A DNA stretch of 64,000 nt from Cupriavidus metallidurans CH34. Its GTDB lineage: Bacteria > Pseudomonadota > Gammaproteobacteria > Burkholderiales > Burkholderiaceae. The notes beneath the pieces were generated by a model that had not been told where the DNA came from, did not search any database, and saw nothing but the letters and a program-made list of their open reading frames with translations. Shown in pieces: positions 30,421-39,137 of this stretch (position 1 is the stretch's first letter; each line of letters starts with the position of its first letter). The DNA is taken from the NCBI RefSeq assembly GCF_000196015.1, contig NC_007973.1, forward strand, positions 1,550,001 through 1,614,000, given 5' to 3'. Made by a program: the position numbers and the translations under genes.

Positions 30421-31380
30421 CTACTGAGACTTGTCGGTCGCGTGCAAGCGCACGGACCACGCCACGCCTGCCATCAACAGCATGATCGCGGCCATCTCGA
30501 GGGGCCGCGGCCAGCGATGATCGAATACAAACCCATATGCCAGCGCGAAGAGCGTCTCGAAAACGATCATCTGACCGGACAGCGTCAGTGGCAAACGGCG
30601 GCTTGAAATGTTCCAGAGGTTGTTGCCAATTAGCGACGCTCCGAGCGCCACGGCCGCATTGACCATCCAGAACAACTGCCAGTCGCGGCCGCTGTCGGGG
30701 GCGGTCAGGGTGTCGCCAAACATCGCCCAGCCGATTGCGGCGAGAACCGCCGATACCAGCCCAGTCGACAAGCCGTAGAGCGCGGACCATTCGTTGCCGC
30801 TGTAGTGTGGATTGCGCTGAAGGTAGCGGGCATTGTCGACGGCATAAAGCGTCCAGCAGACCAGGGCGCCAGCCGCGCAGATCACACCGGCGATTTTCTG
30901 CCAGACGGGGCGCGCCGCCGCGCCGATCGTGGCGCCGTGCGCGCTGCCGCCCCCGGCGAAAAGATCGATGTTGATGCAGGCGATCCCGGCTGCCACCACG
31001 AGCAGTGGCGGCACCAGCCGGCGCAGCTGCACGGCGCCATGGTCACGCCGGCCCATCAGCGTGACCGAAATCGGCAGGATGCCAATGATCAGCGAGGTCG
31101 GTCCGACGCCCGCCAACTGCACGCCGAAAGCCAGCAGCACGTAGTAGAGCAGGTTGCCGGTGAATGCCTGGCGCAGCAGGGCGATGCAGTCGGCGCGTGT
31201 CAGTTTGCGGGCGATGCGGCCCATCAGGGGTAGCGCTGCGACGAAGGCCACCAGACCGTAGGCCAGGTACCTGCCGATCGCGAGTTCCCAGGGGGAGAAC
31301 ACTGGCAGCAGCTTGGGCGCGATGAATACCATGCCCCAGAATGCCCCCGCCAACAGTCCGCATAACACCCCGATTCCCAT
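30421..31380 (-). CDS. EamA/DMT-superfamily transporter
   Basis: About ten hydrophobic segments in 319 aa form two EamA-like halves, the first beginning MGIGVLCGLLAGAFWGMVFI. The drug/metabolite transporter superfamily exports small metabolites; the substrate cannot be inferred. The ATG at 31380 is preferred because a GGGAAG site precedes it and the first helix starts there. A longer form from 31434 would add 18 polar residues. It is divergent from guaB. Confidence 0.82.
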   Translation of the reverse strand: MGIGVLCGLLAGAFWGMVFIAPKLLPVFSPWELAIGRYLAYGLVAFVAALPLMGRIARKLTRADCIALLRQAFTGNLLYYVLLAFGVQLAGVGPTSLIIGILPISVTLMGRRDHGAVQLRRLVPPLLVVAAGIACINIDLFAGGGSAHGATIGAAARPVWQKIAGVICAAGALVCWTLYAVDNARYLQRNPHYSGNEWSALYGLSTGLVSAVLAAIGWAMFGDTLTAPDSGRDWQLFWMVNAAVALGASLIGNNLWNISSRRLPLTLSGQMIVFETLFALAYGFVFDHRWPRPLEMAAIMLLMAGVAWSVRLHATDKSQ

Positions 31381-31473
31381 GGTCTTCCCGCCTGGCCCCG
31401 AAGGGGCGTCTAAAAAGGAGGCCGAGATTAGCAAACGCCATGCGATAACGCATCAGCAAATCCTGCATTCCTG

Positions 31474-31479
31474 TATAAT
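31474..31479 (+). promoter_or_regulatory. Predicted -10 box of guaB
   Basis: A consensus TATAAT lies 26 bp before the guaB ATG, leaving a short leader. No good -35 is visible at 16-18 bp, so activation by a regulator is possible. Confidence 0.5.
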
Positions 31480-31505
31480 CTGCTTTTGCGCCTAGAGGAT
31501 TCGCT

Positions 31506-32969
31506 ATGCGTCTTGTCCAGAAAGCACTCACATTCGATGATGTGCTGCTCGTCCCGGCCTATTCGGCCGTCCTGCCCCGGGATGTTTCCCTCCGCACCCG
31601 CCTGACCCGTTCCATCGACTTGAACATTCCGCTGGTTTCCGCCGCCATGGATACCGTGACGGAAGCTCGCCTTGCCATTTCCATGGCACAGGCCGGTGGT
31701 ATCGGCATCGTCCACAAAAACCTGAAGCCAGCCGACCAGGCGCGCGAAGTGCAGCGTGTGAAGCGCTACGAATCGGGCGTGCTGCGTGATCCGATCACCA
31801 TTTCTCCGGAAATGAAGGTCCGCGATGTGATCGCCTTGTCGCAGCAGCATGGCATTTCGGGCTTCCCGGTGCTGGAAGGCAAGACCGTAGTCGGCATTAT
31901 CACCAATCGCGACTTGCGCTTCGAGGAAGAACTCGACGCCCCGGTGCGCGCGAAGATGACGCCGCGAGAAAAGCTCGTGACCGTCGCCGAAGGCGCACCG
32001 CTGGAAGAAGCCAAGCGCCTGATGAACCGCCATCGTCTGGAGCGTGTGCTCGTAGTCAACGGCGCGTTCGAACTGCGCGGCCTGATTACCGTGAAGGATA
32101 TCCAGAAGGCCGTGGAAAACCCGCTGGCCAATAAGGATGCGCACGGCCAACTGCGCGTAGGTGCCGCAGTGGGCGTGGGTCCGGACAACGACGAGCGTGT
32201 GGAGTTGCTGGTCAAGGCCGGCGTGGATGTGATCGTGGTCGATACTGCGCACGGCCACAGCCAGGGCGTGCTGGATCGCGTGCGCTGGGTCAAGCAGAAC
32301 TTCCCGCAAGTGCAGGTCGTGGGTGGCAACATCGCCACTGGCGCGGCTGCGCTGGCACTGGTCGAACATGGCGCCGATGGCGTCAAGGTCGGTATCGGTC
32401 CGGGCTCGATCTGTACGACGCGTATCGTTGCTGGCGTCGGCGTGCCGCAGATCACCGCCGTGTCGAACGTGGCGGAAGCGCTCAAGGGCACAGACGTGCC
32501 GCTGATCGCCGATGGCGGCGTGCGCTATTCGGGTGACGTTGCCAAGGCACTGGCCGCTGGCGCCCACACCGTGATGATGGGCGGCATGTTCTCGGGTACC
32601 GAGGAAGCGCCGGGTGAAGTGTTCCTGTATCAGGGGCGTTCGTTCAAGAGCTACCGTGGCATGGGTTCGGTTGGCGCGATGAAGGACGGTGCCGCTGACC
32701 GCTACTTCCAGGAAGACAACACGGCCAACGTCGACAAACTCGTGCCCGAAGGCATCGAAGGCCGCGTACCTTACAAGGGCTCGGTGCAGGCGATCATCCA
32801 CCAACTGACCGGTGGCATTCGTGCGTCGATGGGCTACTGCGGCGCAAGCTCGATTGCCCAATGGCACGAGACCGCCGAGTTCGTGCAGATCACCGCCGCG
32901 GGGATGCGCGAGTCGCATGTCCACGATGTGCAGATCACCAAGGAAGCGCCGAACTACCATATCGATTGA
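31506..32969 (+). CDS. guaB: IMP dehydrogenase
   Basis: NAD-dependent oxidation of IMP to XMP, the committed step to GMP. The 487-aa protein has the N-terminal barrel ([13 protein letters not shown]), a pair of CBS domains at about residues 95-205, [12 protein letters not shown], and the active-site loop [20 protein letters not shown] with the catalytic Cys. The flap region and [20 protein letters not shown] follow. guaA lies downstream, separated by a small membrane-protein gene. Confidence 0.98.
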   Translation: MRLVQKALTFDDVLLVPAYSAVLPRDVSLRTRLTRSIDLNIPLVSAAMDTVTEARLAISMAQAGGIGIVHKNLKPADQAREVQRVKRYESGVLRDPITISPEMKVRDVIALSQQHGISGFPVLEGKTVVGIITNRDLRFEEELDAPVRAKMTPREKLVTVAEGAPLEEAKRLMNRHRLERVLVVNGAFELRGLITVKDIQKAVENPLANKDAHGQLRVGAAVGVGPDNDERVELLVKAGVDVIVVDTAHGHSQGVLDRVRWVKQNFPQVQVVGGNIATGAAALALVEHGADGVKVGIGPGSICTTRIVAGVGVPQITAVSNVAEALKGTDVPLIADGGVRYSGDVAKALAAGAHTVMMGGMFSGTEEAPGEVFLYQGRSFKSYRGMGSVGAMKDGAADRYFQEDNTANVDKLVPEGIEGRVPYKGSVQAIIHQLTGGIRASMGYCGASSIAQWHETAEFVQITAAGMRESHVHDVQITKEAPNYHID

Positions 32970-33056
32970 TTTCGATCTGGTGCCTCCCACCACGGCCGCG
33001 CTGGTTTCGTCGATGCTGACGGGGCCGCGCGGCCGCGCTGCAAAAAAGGAGCGCTC

Positions 33057-33698
33057 ATGAAGGTATTGCTGCGAGCCGTGCTGTTCTTCGACGCCTTGCT
33101 GGACTTGCTGCTTGGCATCCTGCTGCTGGCGTCACCGTTCACCACGCTGTATGCCGCGCTGCAATTGCCGCAGCCCCAGCCAGCCCTCTTCGGGCAATTG
33201 CTTGGCGTAGCGACGATTGGACTGTCCTGGCTGCTGTTCCAGGCCACCATCAACGGCCAGTTGACCGTCGCCGTGGCGCGGACCACGGGCTATGTGAATC
33301 TGGTCAGCGCGCTGCTGGTGACCGTATGGACGCTGTTTCTCGATATTCCGGTACAAGGCGTGGGCAAGGTCTGGTTGCTGACGCTGGCAGCCGTACTGAT
33401 ATTTTTTGCCATCGTGCAGATTCCCGCGGCCAAGAAGGTGCGGCTGCGTGAGCGGCAACAGGCCGAACTGGCTACGGCCGAGCGCGAAGCTGGCGCGGCC
33501 AATGGCGACTCCCCGAACAACGAACCCGGCGTGCCCCGCACGGCGCGCCCGAATGGATCCCCTGCATCTCCCGAATACCGGCGCGAGCCGGGTATCACGC
33601 CACCGCCTGGCTATGGTCCGGGCACCGAGGTGATGCCCGAACCCGATCCGGAAGCACTGCCAACTGCCAATCATGCACGACAAAATCCTCATTCTTGA
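33057..33698 (+). CDS. Four-helix membrane protein of unknown function (between guaB and guaA)
   Basis: The 213-aa product has four hydrophobic helices in its first ~125 residues. A basic stretch ([20 protein letters not shown]) and a Pro/Gly-rich disordered tail of about 80 residues follow. No family is recognised. It overlaps the guaA start by 26 bases, so it sits in the guaB-guaA operon in this lineage. An AAAAGGAG site lies just before the ATG. Confidence 0.75.
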
Positions 33699-35292
33699 CT
33701 TCGGCTCGCAAGTCACACAGCTCATTGCCCGCCGCGTTCGCGAAGCGCACGTCTACTGCGAAATCCATCCGAACGACGTCACCGACGAGTTTGTGCGCGA
33801 GTTCGCGCCGAAGGGCGTCATCCTGTCCGGCAGCCACGCCAGCACCTACGAGGACCACCAACTGCGCGCGCCGCAGGCCGTGTGGGACCTGGGCGTGCCG
33901 GTGCTCGGCATCTGCTACGGCATGCAGACGATGGCCGTGCAACTGGGCGGCAAGGTGGAGTGGAGCGATTCGCGCGAGTTTGGTTACGCGGAAGTGCGCG
34001 CCCATGGCCACACGAACCTGCTCAAGGGCATCGAGGACTTCGCCACGGACGAAGGCCACGGCATGCTGAAGGTCTGGATGAGCCACGGCGACAAGGTCAC
34101 GGCACTGCCGGCCGGCTTCAAGCTGATGGCCTCCACGCCGAGCTGTCCGATCGCCGGCATGGCCGACGAGGCGCGCGGTTACTATGGCGTGCAATTCCAC
34201 CCGGAAGTCACGCATACGTCGAAGGGCCGCGAGATGATCGAGCGCTTCGTGCTGGAGATCTGCGCCACGAAGGCCGACTGGGTCATGCGTGACCACATCG
34301 CCGAAGCCGTCGAGAAGATCCGCGAACAGGTGGGCGATGAAGAGGTGATCCTCGGCCTGTCCGGTGGTGTCGATTCGTCGGTGGCCGCCGCGCTGATCCA
34401 TCGCGCCATTGGCGACCAGCTCACCTGCGTGTTCGTCGATCACGGCCTGCTGCGCCTGGACGAAGGCAAGATGGTGATGGACATGTTCGCAGGCCGCCTG
34501 CACGCCAAGGTTGTCCATATTGATGCCTCCGAGCAATTCCTGGGTCATCTGACCGGCGTGACCGACCCCGAGCAGAAGCGCAAGATCATTGGCCGCGAGT
34601 TCGTCGAGGTCTTCCAGGCCGAAGCAAAGAAGCTGAGCAACGCCAAGTGGCTGGCGCAGGGCACGATCTACCCGGACGTGGTGGAGTCGGGCGGTACCAA
34701 GACCAAGAAGGCTACGACGATCAAGAGCCACCACAATGTGGGTGGCCTGCCGGAAACGCTGGGCCTGAAGTTGCTGGAGCCGCTGCGCGACCTGTTCAAG
34801 GACGAAGTGCGCGAACTGGGCGTGGCATTGGGCCTGCCGCCCGAGATGGTCTACCGTCATCCGTTCCCGGGCCCGGGTCTGGGTGTGCGGATTCTCGGCG
34901 AGGTCAAGCGCGACTATGCTGACCTGCTGCGTCGCGCCGATGCAATCTTCATCGAGGAACTCCGCAAGACGATCGCCACGGAGCAGGACGCCGCTGCCGG
35001 TCTGTGCGAAGCGAATCAGGTGGGCAAGAGCTGGTACGACCTGACCAGCCAGGCATTTGCCGTGTTCCTGCCGGTGAAGTCCGTAGGCGTGATGGGCGAT
35101 GGCCGTACGTACGACTATGTCGTCGCGCTGCGCGCGGTGCAGACCACCGACTTCATGACCGCCCACTGGGCGCACCTGCCGTACTCGCTGCTGGGCCGCT
35201 GCTCGAACCGCATCATCAACGAGGTTCGCGGGCTGAACCGCGTGGTGTACGACGTCTCGGGCAAGCCGCCTGCGACGATCGAGTGGGAGTGA
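33673..35292 (+). CDS. guaA: GMP synthase (glutamine-hydrolysing)
   Basis: Converts XMP to GMP. The 539-aa enzyme has the class I amidotransferase domain ([10 protein letters not shown] with the nucleophilic Cys; HPEVTHT). The ATP pyrophosphatase P-loop [18 protein letters not shown] and a C-terminal dimerisation domain ending [18 protein letters not shown] follow. The last codons are intact although an integrase gene starts 301 bp downstream. The 3' end of guaA is a known insertion site for genomic islands, and the element appears to have restored the gene end on insertion. Confidence 0.98.
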
Positions 35293-35408
35293 ATTTACGT
35301 CCTTCAGGGACTATCGCCAGCCATCCGAAAACCCGTCGTAACGTGTTGATTTAGAAGGAAATACGTCGCGGCAGCTATCGGTGGCTATCGCCGACCAGCA
35401 AAAACGGT

Positions 35409-35699
35409 TGACGGTAGAGCTGACGGTAAGAACTGAGGCCGAATTAAGACACTCTCGTTCACTATTCAGACTTTTACCGTCTTTGACGGTAAAAGCCTTC
35501 TCGGGAAAGCTTATTGCATGCGGCTTTCCGGGCATCAGTGGGTCTCCTGGTCCTTGACGGTAAAAGCCGTCGCAAAACAGGAGGTAAACCTCGATGCTGA
35601 CCGACACAGCACTGCGCAATCTGAAGCCTAAGTCATTGACTTATAAGGTTTCTGACCGGGACGGGATGTACGTGACGGTATCGCCCGCAAATACCGTCA
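35409..35699. repeat. Seven GACGGTA/TACCGTC heptamers around the integrase start
   Basis: TGACGGTA occurs at 35409, 35421, 35484, 35555 and 35673. The reverse form occurs at 35475 (TACCGTC) and 35692 (TACCGTCA). Two copies form the palindrome TTTTACCGTC-TTT-GACGGTAAAA (35472-35494), and TTGACGGTAAAAGCC is repeated at 35483 and 35554. The 301-bp gap between guaA and the integrase holds these repeats and presumably the left attachment site, but no gene. They look like arm-type integrase/excisionase sites or operators of the int promoter. Confidence 0.75.
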
Positions 35700-36850
35700 C
35701 CTTCCGCTACGACTACCGTCTCAACGGCCGCCGCGAGACCTTGACCATCGGCCGCTACGGTGCAGGCGGCATTTCGCTGGCAATGGCGCGTGAACTGCTT
35801 CTGGAGGCGCGCAAGGCCGTTCTCCAGGGCATATCGCCCGCGCTGGAGAAGCAACGCGACAAGCGCCGGGTTCGCGCCATCAAGACCTTCGGCGCGGCGA
35901 TGGAGACGTATCTTGCCCACACGAGATGGGCCGACAGCACCCGCGCCGTGCGCAAGCACATCATCGACCGGGACATCCTGCCGGTTTTCCAGAATCGGCT
36001 GCTGACCGAGATCCAGGCCGAAGACCTTCGGATTCTGTGCAACAAGGTCAAGGAGCGCGGGGCACCAGCCACCGCGGTGCAGATCCGGGACATCGTGAAG
36101 CAGGTCTACGTCTACGCCATCGCCCACGGTGAGAAGGTGGTCAACCCCGCCGACAGCGTGGGGCCGTCCTCGATCGCCACCTTCGTGCCGAAGGATCGTG
36201 CCCTCTCGCCGCTGGAAATCCGTTTGATGGTGCAGCAGTTGGAGACGGTGGCGACCTATCCGACCATCAAGCTGGCGCTGCGCCTGATCCTGCTGACGCT
36301 GGTGCGCAAGAGCGAACTGATCCAGGCCACTTGGGATGAAGTCGATTTCGAGCGCAAGACCTGGACGATTCCGAAGCAGCGGATGAAGGGTCGCAATCCG
36401 CACGTGGTCTATCTGTCGCGCCAGGCGCTCGACATCTTCGTGACGCTGCACGCCTGTGCGGCTGGCTCAAAGTTCGTTTTCCCTTCTCGCTACGATGCAG
36501 AGCGGTGCATGTCCAATGCGACCTTGAATCGCATCACGATGCTGGTGGCAGAAGGTGCCAAGGCCAAAGATCTGCCGCTACAGCCGTTCACCGTCCACGA
36601 TCTGCGCCGCACCGGCTCGACGCTGCTGAACGAAATCGGCTTCAACCGCGACTGGATTGAGAAGTGCCTGGCGCACGAGGAGGGGCGTTCCTCGCGTTCG
36701 GTCTACAACAAGGCCGAATACGCCGAGCAGCGGCGCCACATGCTGCAAGAGTGGGCCAACCTGGTCGATGCCTGGGGTGGCGGACAGACTTACGTGCCGA
36801 AGCTGATGCCGGAGAACGTGGTCGTGCCGGCGTTGAGCGCGATCGCGTAG
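35594..36850 (+). CDS. P4-type tyrosine integrase
   Basis: A 418-aa site-specific recombinase that inserts and excises the element. The N-terminal arm-binding DUF4102-like domain (LRNLKPKSLTYKVSDRDGMY) is followed by a core-binding SAM-like domain and the catalytic domain. Catalytic residues are visible: Arg238 (LVRKSEL), His335 and Arg338 (VHDLRRT), His361 (LAHEEG) and Tyr371 (SVYNKAEY). AGGAGGT lies before the ATG. Its place next to guaA identifies the integration site. The gene looks intact. Confidence 0.95.
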   Translation: MLTDTALRNLKPKSLTYKVSDRDGMYVTVSPANTVTFRYDYRLNGRRETLTIGRYGAGGISLAMARELLLEARKAVLQGISPALEKQRDKRRVRAIKTFGAAMETYLAHTRWADSTRAVRKHIIDRDILPVFQNRLLTEIQAEDLRILCNKVKERGAPATAVQIRDIVKQVYVYAIAHGEKVVNPADSVGPSSIATFVPKDRALSPLEIRLMVQQLETVATYPTIKLALRLILLTLVRKSELIQATWDEVDFERKTWTIPKQRMKGRNPHVVYLSRQALDIFVTLHACAAGSKFVFPSRYDAERCMSNATLNRITMLVAEGAKAKDLPLQPFTVHDLRRTGSTLLNEIGFNRDWIEKCLAHEEGRSSRSVYNKAEYAEQRRHMLQEWANLVDAWGGGQTYVPKLMPENVVVPALSAIA

Positions 36851-36996
36851 GAGGGCCGCATCATGGGTTGCCTTGAATCGGTCTTTGCCGGGTTGTGCCA
36901 GGTTTGTTATTTCGAGGAAGCGATCACTTTGAGTGATCGAAAACGAGGAAATCTGAACTTCTCGCTGGTCGGCGATATGTGGCCTGATCTTGTCCT

Positions 36997-37039
36997 GGCA
37001 AGGTTGTCACTTGACAACCTTGCCGGCCATCCTCATACT
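36997..37039 (+). promoter_or_regulatory. Operator palindrome overlapping a sigma-70 promoter
   Basis: GGCAAGGTTGTCA (36997-37009), two bases and TGACAACCTTGCC (37012-37024) form a perfect 13+13 palindrome. A consensus -35 TTGACA (37011-37016) lies inside it, with CATACT (37034-37039) 17 bp on as -10. This is the layout of an autorepressed toxin-antitoxin promoter. Apart from this, the 200 bp after the integrase hold nothing recognisable. Confidence 0.72.
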
Positions 37040-37050
37040 GAAGGTCACTG

Positions 37051-37326
37051 ATGGCTCGTTCCCCTCATCCAAAGAAAGAGGTCGAGGAAGCTCTCAGGCA
37101 CGCCGAAGGGCAGGGCTGGCGCGTCGAAGTCGGTGGTAGCCATGCCTGGGGGCGGATTTACTGCCCGTACAACGATGAGGAATGCCGCTGCGGCGAGTTC
37201 TGCATCACCAGCGTGTGGAGCACGCCGAAGAACCCCGGCAACCACGCTCGCGCCTTGCGGCGCGTCGTGGACAACTGCACCACGCACCGCAAGCAGCACG
37301 AGGCTGACGACGGTTCCAAGGAGTAG
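37051..37326 (+). CDS. HicA-like small protein with a Cys cluster (possible toxin)
   Basis: A 91-aa protein: a basic helix (HPKKEVEEALRHAEGQGW), a beta strand with GGSHAWGRIYCP, then CPYNDEECRCGEFC with four closely spaced Cys, and a C-terminal helix ending in an acidic tail. The GSH motif after two N-terminal elements is reminiscent of the catalytic His of HicA mRNA interferases. The Cys cluster, which could bind a metal, is not part of classic HicA. It is first in a two-gene operon behind a palindromic operator and 4 nt before an HTH protein gene. The toxin role is inferred. Confidence 0.65.
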   Translation: MARSPHPKKEVEEALRHAEGQGWRVEVGGSHAWGRIYCPYNDEECRCGEFCITSVWSTPKNPGNHARALRRVVDNCTTHRKQHEADDGSKE

Positions 37327-37330
37327 CGCG

Positions 37331-37855
37331 ATGGAATACACCTTCACCCTGAAATACCAGCTTGCCGACGACGACCGCGACACGGAGGCGTTGGTGGAGC
37401 GCCTGGGCGAAGCCGGCTGCGACGATGCCTTGGTCGGCATCGGGCAGCCGGGGCGCCTGGCGCTGGAGTTCACGCGCGAGGCGGCGGATGCGGATGACGC
37501 GGTGCGTAGTGCGCTGGCCGATGTGCGCCGTGCCGCGCCGTCGGCCAAGCTGATCGAGGTGGCGCCGGATTTGGTCGGCCTGACCGATGTGGCCGACATC
37601 GTGGGCGTGTCGCGGCAGAACATGCGCAAGTTGATGCTGGCCCATCCGGGCAGCTTCCCGGCGCCGGTGCATGAGGGCAGTGCGTCGATCTGGCATCTGG
37701 CGGACGTGCTGGCTTGGTTGCAGGCCAAGGGCAGTTATGCGCTGGCCAAGGACGTGCTGGAGGTGGCGCGAGTGGCTTTGCAGGTCAACGTGGCGAAGGA
37801 GGGGCGGCGGCTGCCGCGCTCGGCGTCAAAGGAACTGCAAGCCCTGGTCGGATGA
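37331..37855 (+). CDS. HTH DNA-binding protein, likely antitoxin/autoregulator of the pair
   Basis: A 174-aa protein. The N-terminal ~75 residues (MEYTFTLKYQLADDD) form a small alpha/beta domain. An excisionase/AlpA-like winged HTH follows: LVGLTDVADIVGVSRQNMRK, then FPAPVHEGSASIWHLADVLAWL. A C-terminal helical tail completes it. The ATG at 37331 lies 4 nt after the preceding stop. It is the likely binder of the palindrome at 36997-37024. A terminator follows. Confidence 0.7.
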   Translation: MEYTFTLKYQLADDDRDTEALVERLGEAGCDDALVGIGQPGRLALEFTREAADADDAVRSALADVRRAAPSAKLIEVAPDLVGLTDVADIVGVSRQNMRKLMLAHPGSFPAPVHEGSASIWHLADVLAWLQAKGSYALAKDVLEVARVALQVNVAKEGRRLPRSASKELQALVG

Positions 37856-37870
37856 GGAACGTCGCCGGCC

Positions 37871-38281
37871 TCATTTCTCGCTCGAACCCGCCCGGACAGG
37901 GCGGGTTTTTCGTAGGTGGACATCCGGCTTTGAGGTGCCGCCGCGAGGCGCTTGCTTTCGTTCTTCGACCCACGCTTCTACTTCGGCCAAGTCCCACACC
38001 ACGCAGCGCGGCGTCAGATTGAATCGGCGTGGAAACTCGCCGCGGCGCTCCATTTCGTAGATCGTCGTTTCGGCCAAGGGGACTATCTGCCGCAGTTCCT
38101 GGCGGCGAATGGTGCGTCGGAAGGGGAGGGCGCTGCGCTTCGGAAATTGCGGCAGTGCCTCGTAGGCCTCCGTTCCCGGCAAGGGGAGAGACCGGCCGAT
38201 GTCGTTGTCGATGCCGGCCGCGTTGGTCGTTTGCGATAGATGTTCCACCTCGGACTCCATGAGCACGCTGCATGGAGACAT
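37871..38281 (-). CDS. AlpA-family transcriptional regulator
   Basis: A 136-aa product. After a variable N-terminus it has the AlpA/MerR-like HTH: RRQELRQIVPLAETTIYEME and RRGEFPRRFNLTPRCVVWDL, followed by AEVEAWVEERK. AlpA-like proteins control integrase or excision functions in prophages and islands. It may start at 38281 or at an inner ATG at 38260. It is convergent with the HTH/toxin-like operon, whose terminator lies inside its 3' end. Confidence 0.82.
   Translation of the reverse strand: MSPCSVLMESEVEHLSQTTNAAGIDNDIGRSLPLPGTEAYEALPQFPKRSALPFRRTIRRQELRQIVPLAETTIYEMERRGEFPRRFNLTPRCVVWDLAEVEAWVEERKQAPRGGTSKPDVHLRKTRPVRAGSSEK
37885..37910 (+). terminator. Terminator of the toxin/antitoxin-like operon
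   Basis: AACCCGCCC (37885-37893), a GGACA loop and GGGCGGGTT continuing into TTTTT (to 37910). It overlaps the last codons of the facing AlpA gene. Confidence 0.82.
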
Positions 38282-38374
38282 GGTGAAGTTCCGCAGCTAT
38301 CGGGACAACTTGCTAGGGCGAACTGGGGAACACTCAAGCGGATGTAGAGTTCGCGCGGAGCGTTTCGTCTCCAG

Positions 38375-39124
38375 CTATCCGAGCAATGCTCGTAGGTTGT
38401 CACGAATAAGGCTGGCCATGTCGTTTGCAGGTAGCCGATGTAAACAGCCCAGTTCCTCGACGACGCTTACTACATCCGTCGGCTGCGAGGGCCTGTCGCC
38501 AGTGCGAGTGAAGGGACCATCAGTTTCCGTCAGCATCCGATCCAAGGGGATAGCCTGCACCATCGGTGCGTGCCTCTCATTGCCCAGCATTGCCGCGTTG
38601 ATCGAGAAGTAGCAGCCCAATTCCAACGCACGCTTCGCCTCGCTCTTTGTTCCCGTGAACCAGTGGAGAACGATTTTCCCGCGCTCGGGCGGTAGATGTG
38701 CTTCGACAAGATCGAGTACCGCCTTGGCCGACCTGATGCTGTGAACCGTAATGATCTTGTCACCGGCCTGCGCGCAACGCTGCAACACGTGTTGGAACAC
38801 ACGCTTCTGCGCATCGAGCGATTTGAAGAACCGGGGGCCGGCGTCCAACCCGACTTCGCCGACATAGCGCGTCTCCGCAAGGTGTTGATCCCATAGCTCG
38901 ATCTCGTTCTCGCGTTCTGCGACCAACTGCGGATGCAGTCCCAGAGCCGCTCGAACATGCTTTGTGCGCTGCGCGAGTTCGTGATTGCGAGGCCAGGCGC
39001 GAGGTGTCGTCGTCACCGCCAGCGTGAACACGCCAGAGGCCTCCGCGTCCTGGACTGCCGCAGCATGGTTCGGGTAGAGATCAAGATGGCAGTGGAAGTC
39101 CACGAGGCCTGCTGTGGCGATCAT
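38375..39124 (-). CDS. qatD: QatD: TatD-like metal-dependent nuclease of the Qat defence system
   Basis: A 249-aa TatD-family hydrolase with all metal ligands visible: DFHCHLDLYP, VGEVGLD, VHSIRSAK, LHWFTG and LTETDGPF. It is last in the QatA-B-C-D order, 13 nt after qatC, which identifies it as QatD rather than housekeeping TatD. QatABCD was shown to protect E. coli from phage, and the roles of single subunits are still unclear. The ATG at 39124 (MIATAGLVDFHC) is preferred; an upstream frame to 39205 overlaps qatC. Confidence 0.92.
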   Translation of the reverse strand: MIATAGLVDFHCHLDLYPNHAAAVQDAEASGVFTLAVTTTPRAWPRNHELAQRTKHVRAALGLHPQLVAERENEIELWDQHLAETRYVGEVGLDAGPRFFKSLDAQKRVFQHVLQRCAQAGDKIITVHSIRSAKAVLDLVEAHLPPERGKIVLHWFTGTKSEAKRALELGCYFSINAAMLGNERHAPMVQAIPLDRMLTETDGPFTRTGDRPSQPTDVVSVVEELGCLHRLPANDMASLIRDNLRALLG

Positions 39125-39137
39125 GTACTCACCCTCG

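Noticed and set aside
31428..32993. 521-codon open frame antisense to guaB
   Set aside because: Shadow of guaB; the opposite strand encodes all IMP dehydrogenase motifs.
33595..35175. 526-codon open frame antisense to guaA
   Set aside because: Shadow of guaA with His/Arg-rich composition typical of reversed GC-rich genes.
36863..37051. 62-codon frame between the integrase and the HicA-like gene
   Set aside because: It runs through the palindromic operator and promoter and has no ribosome site or family.
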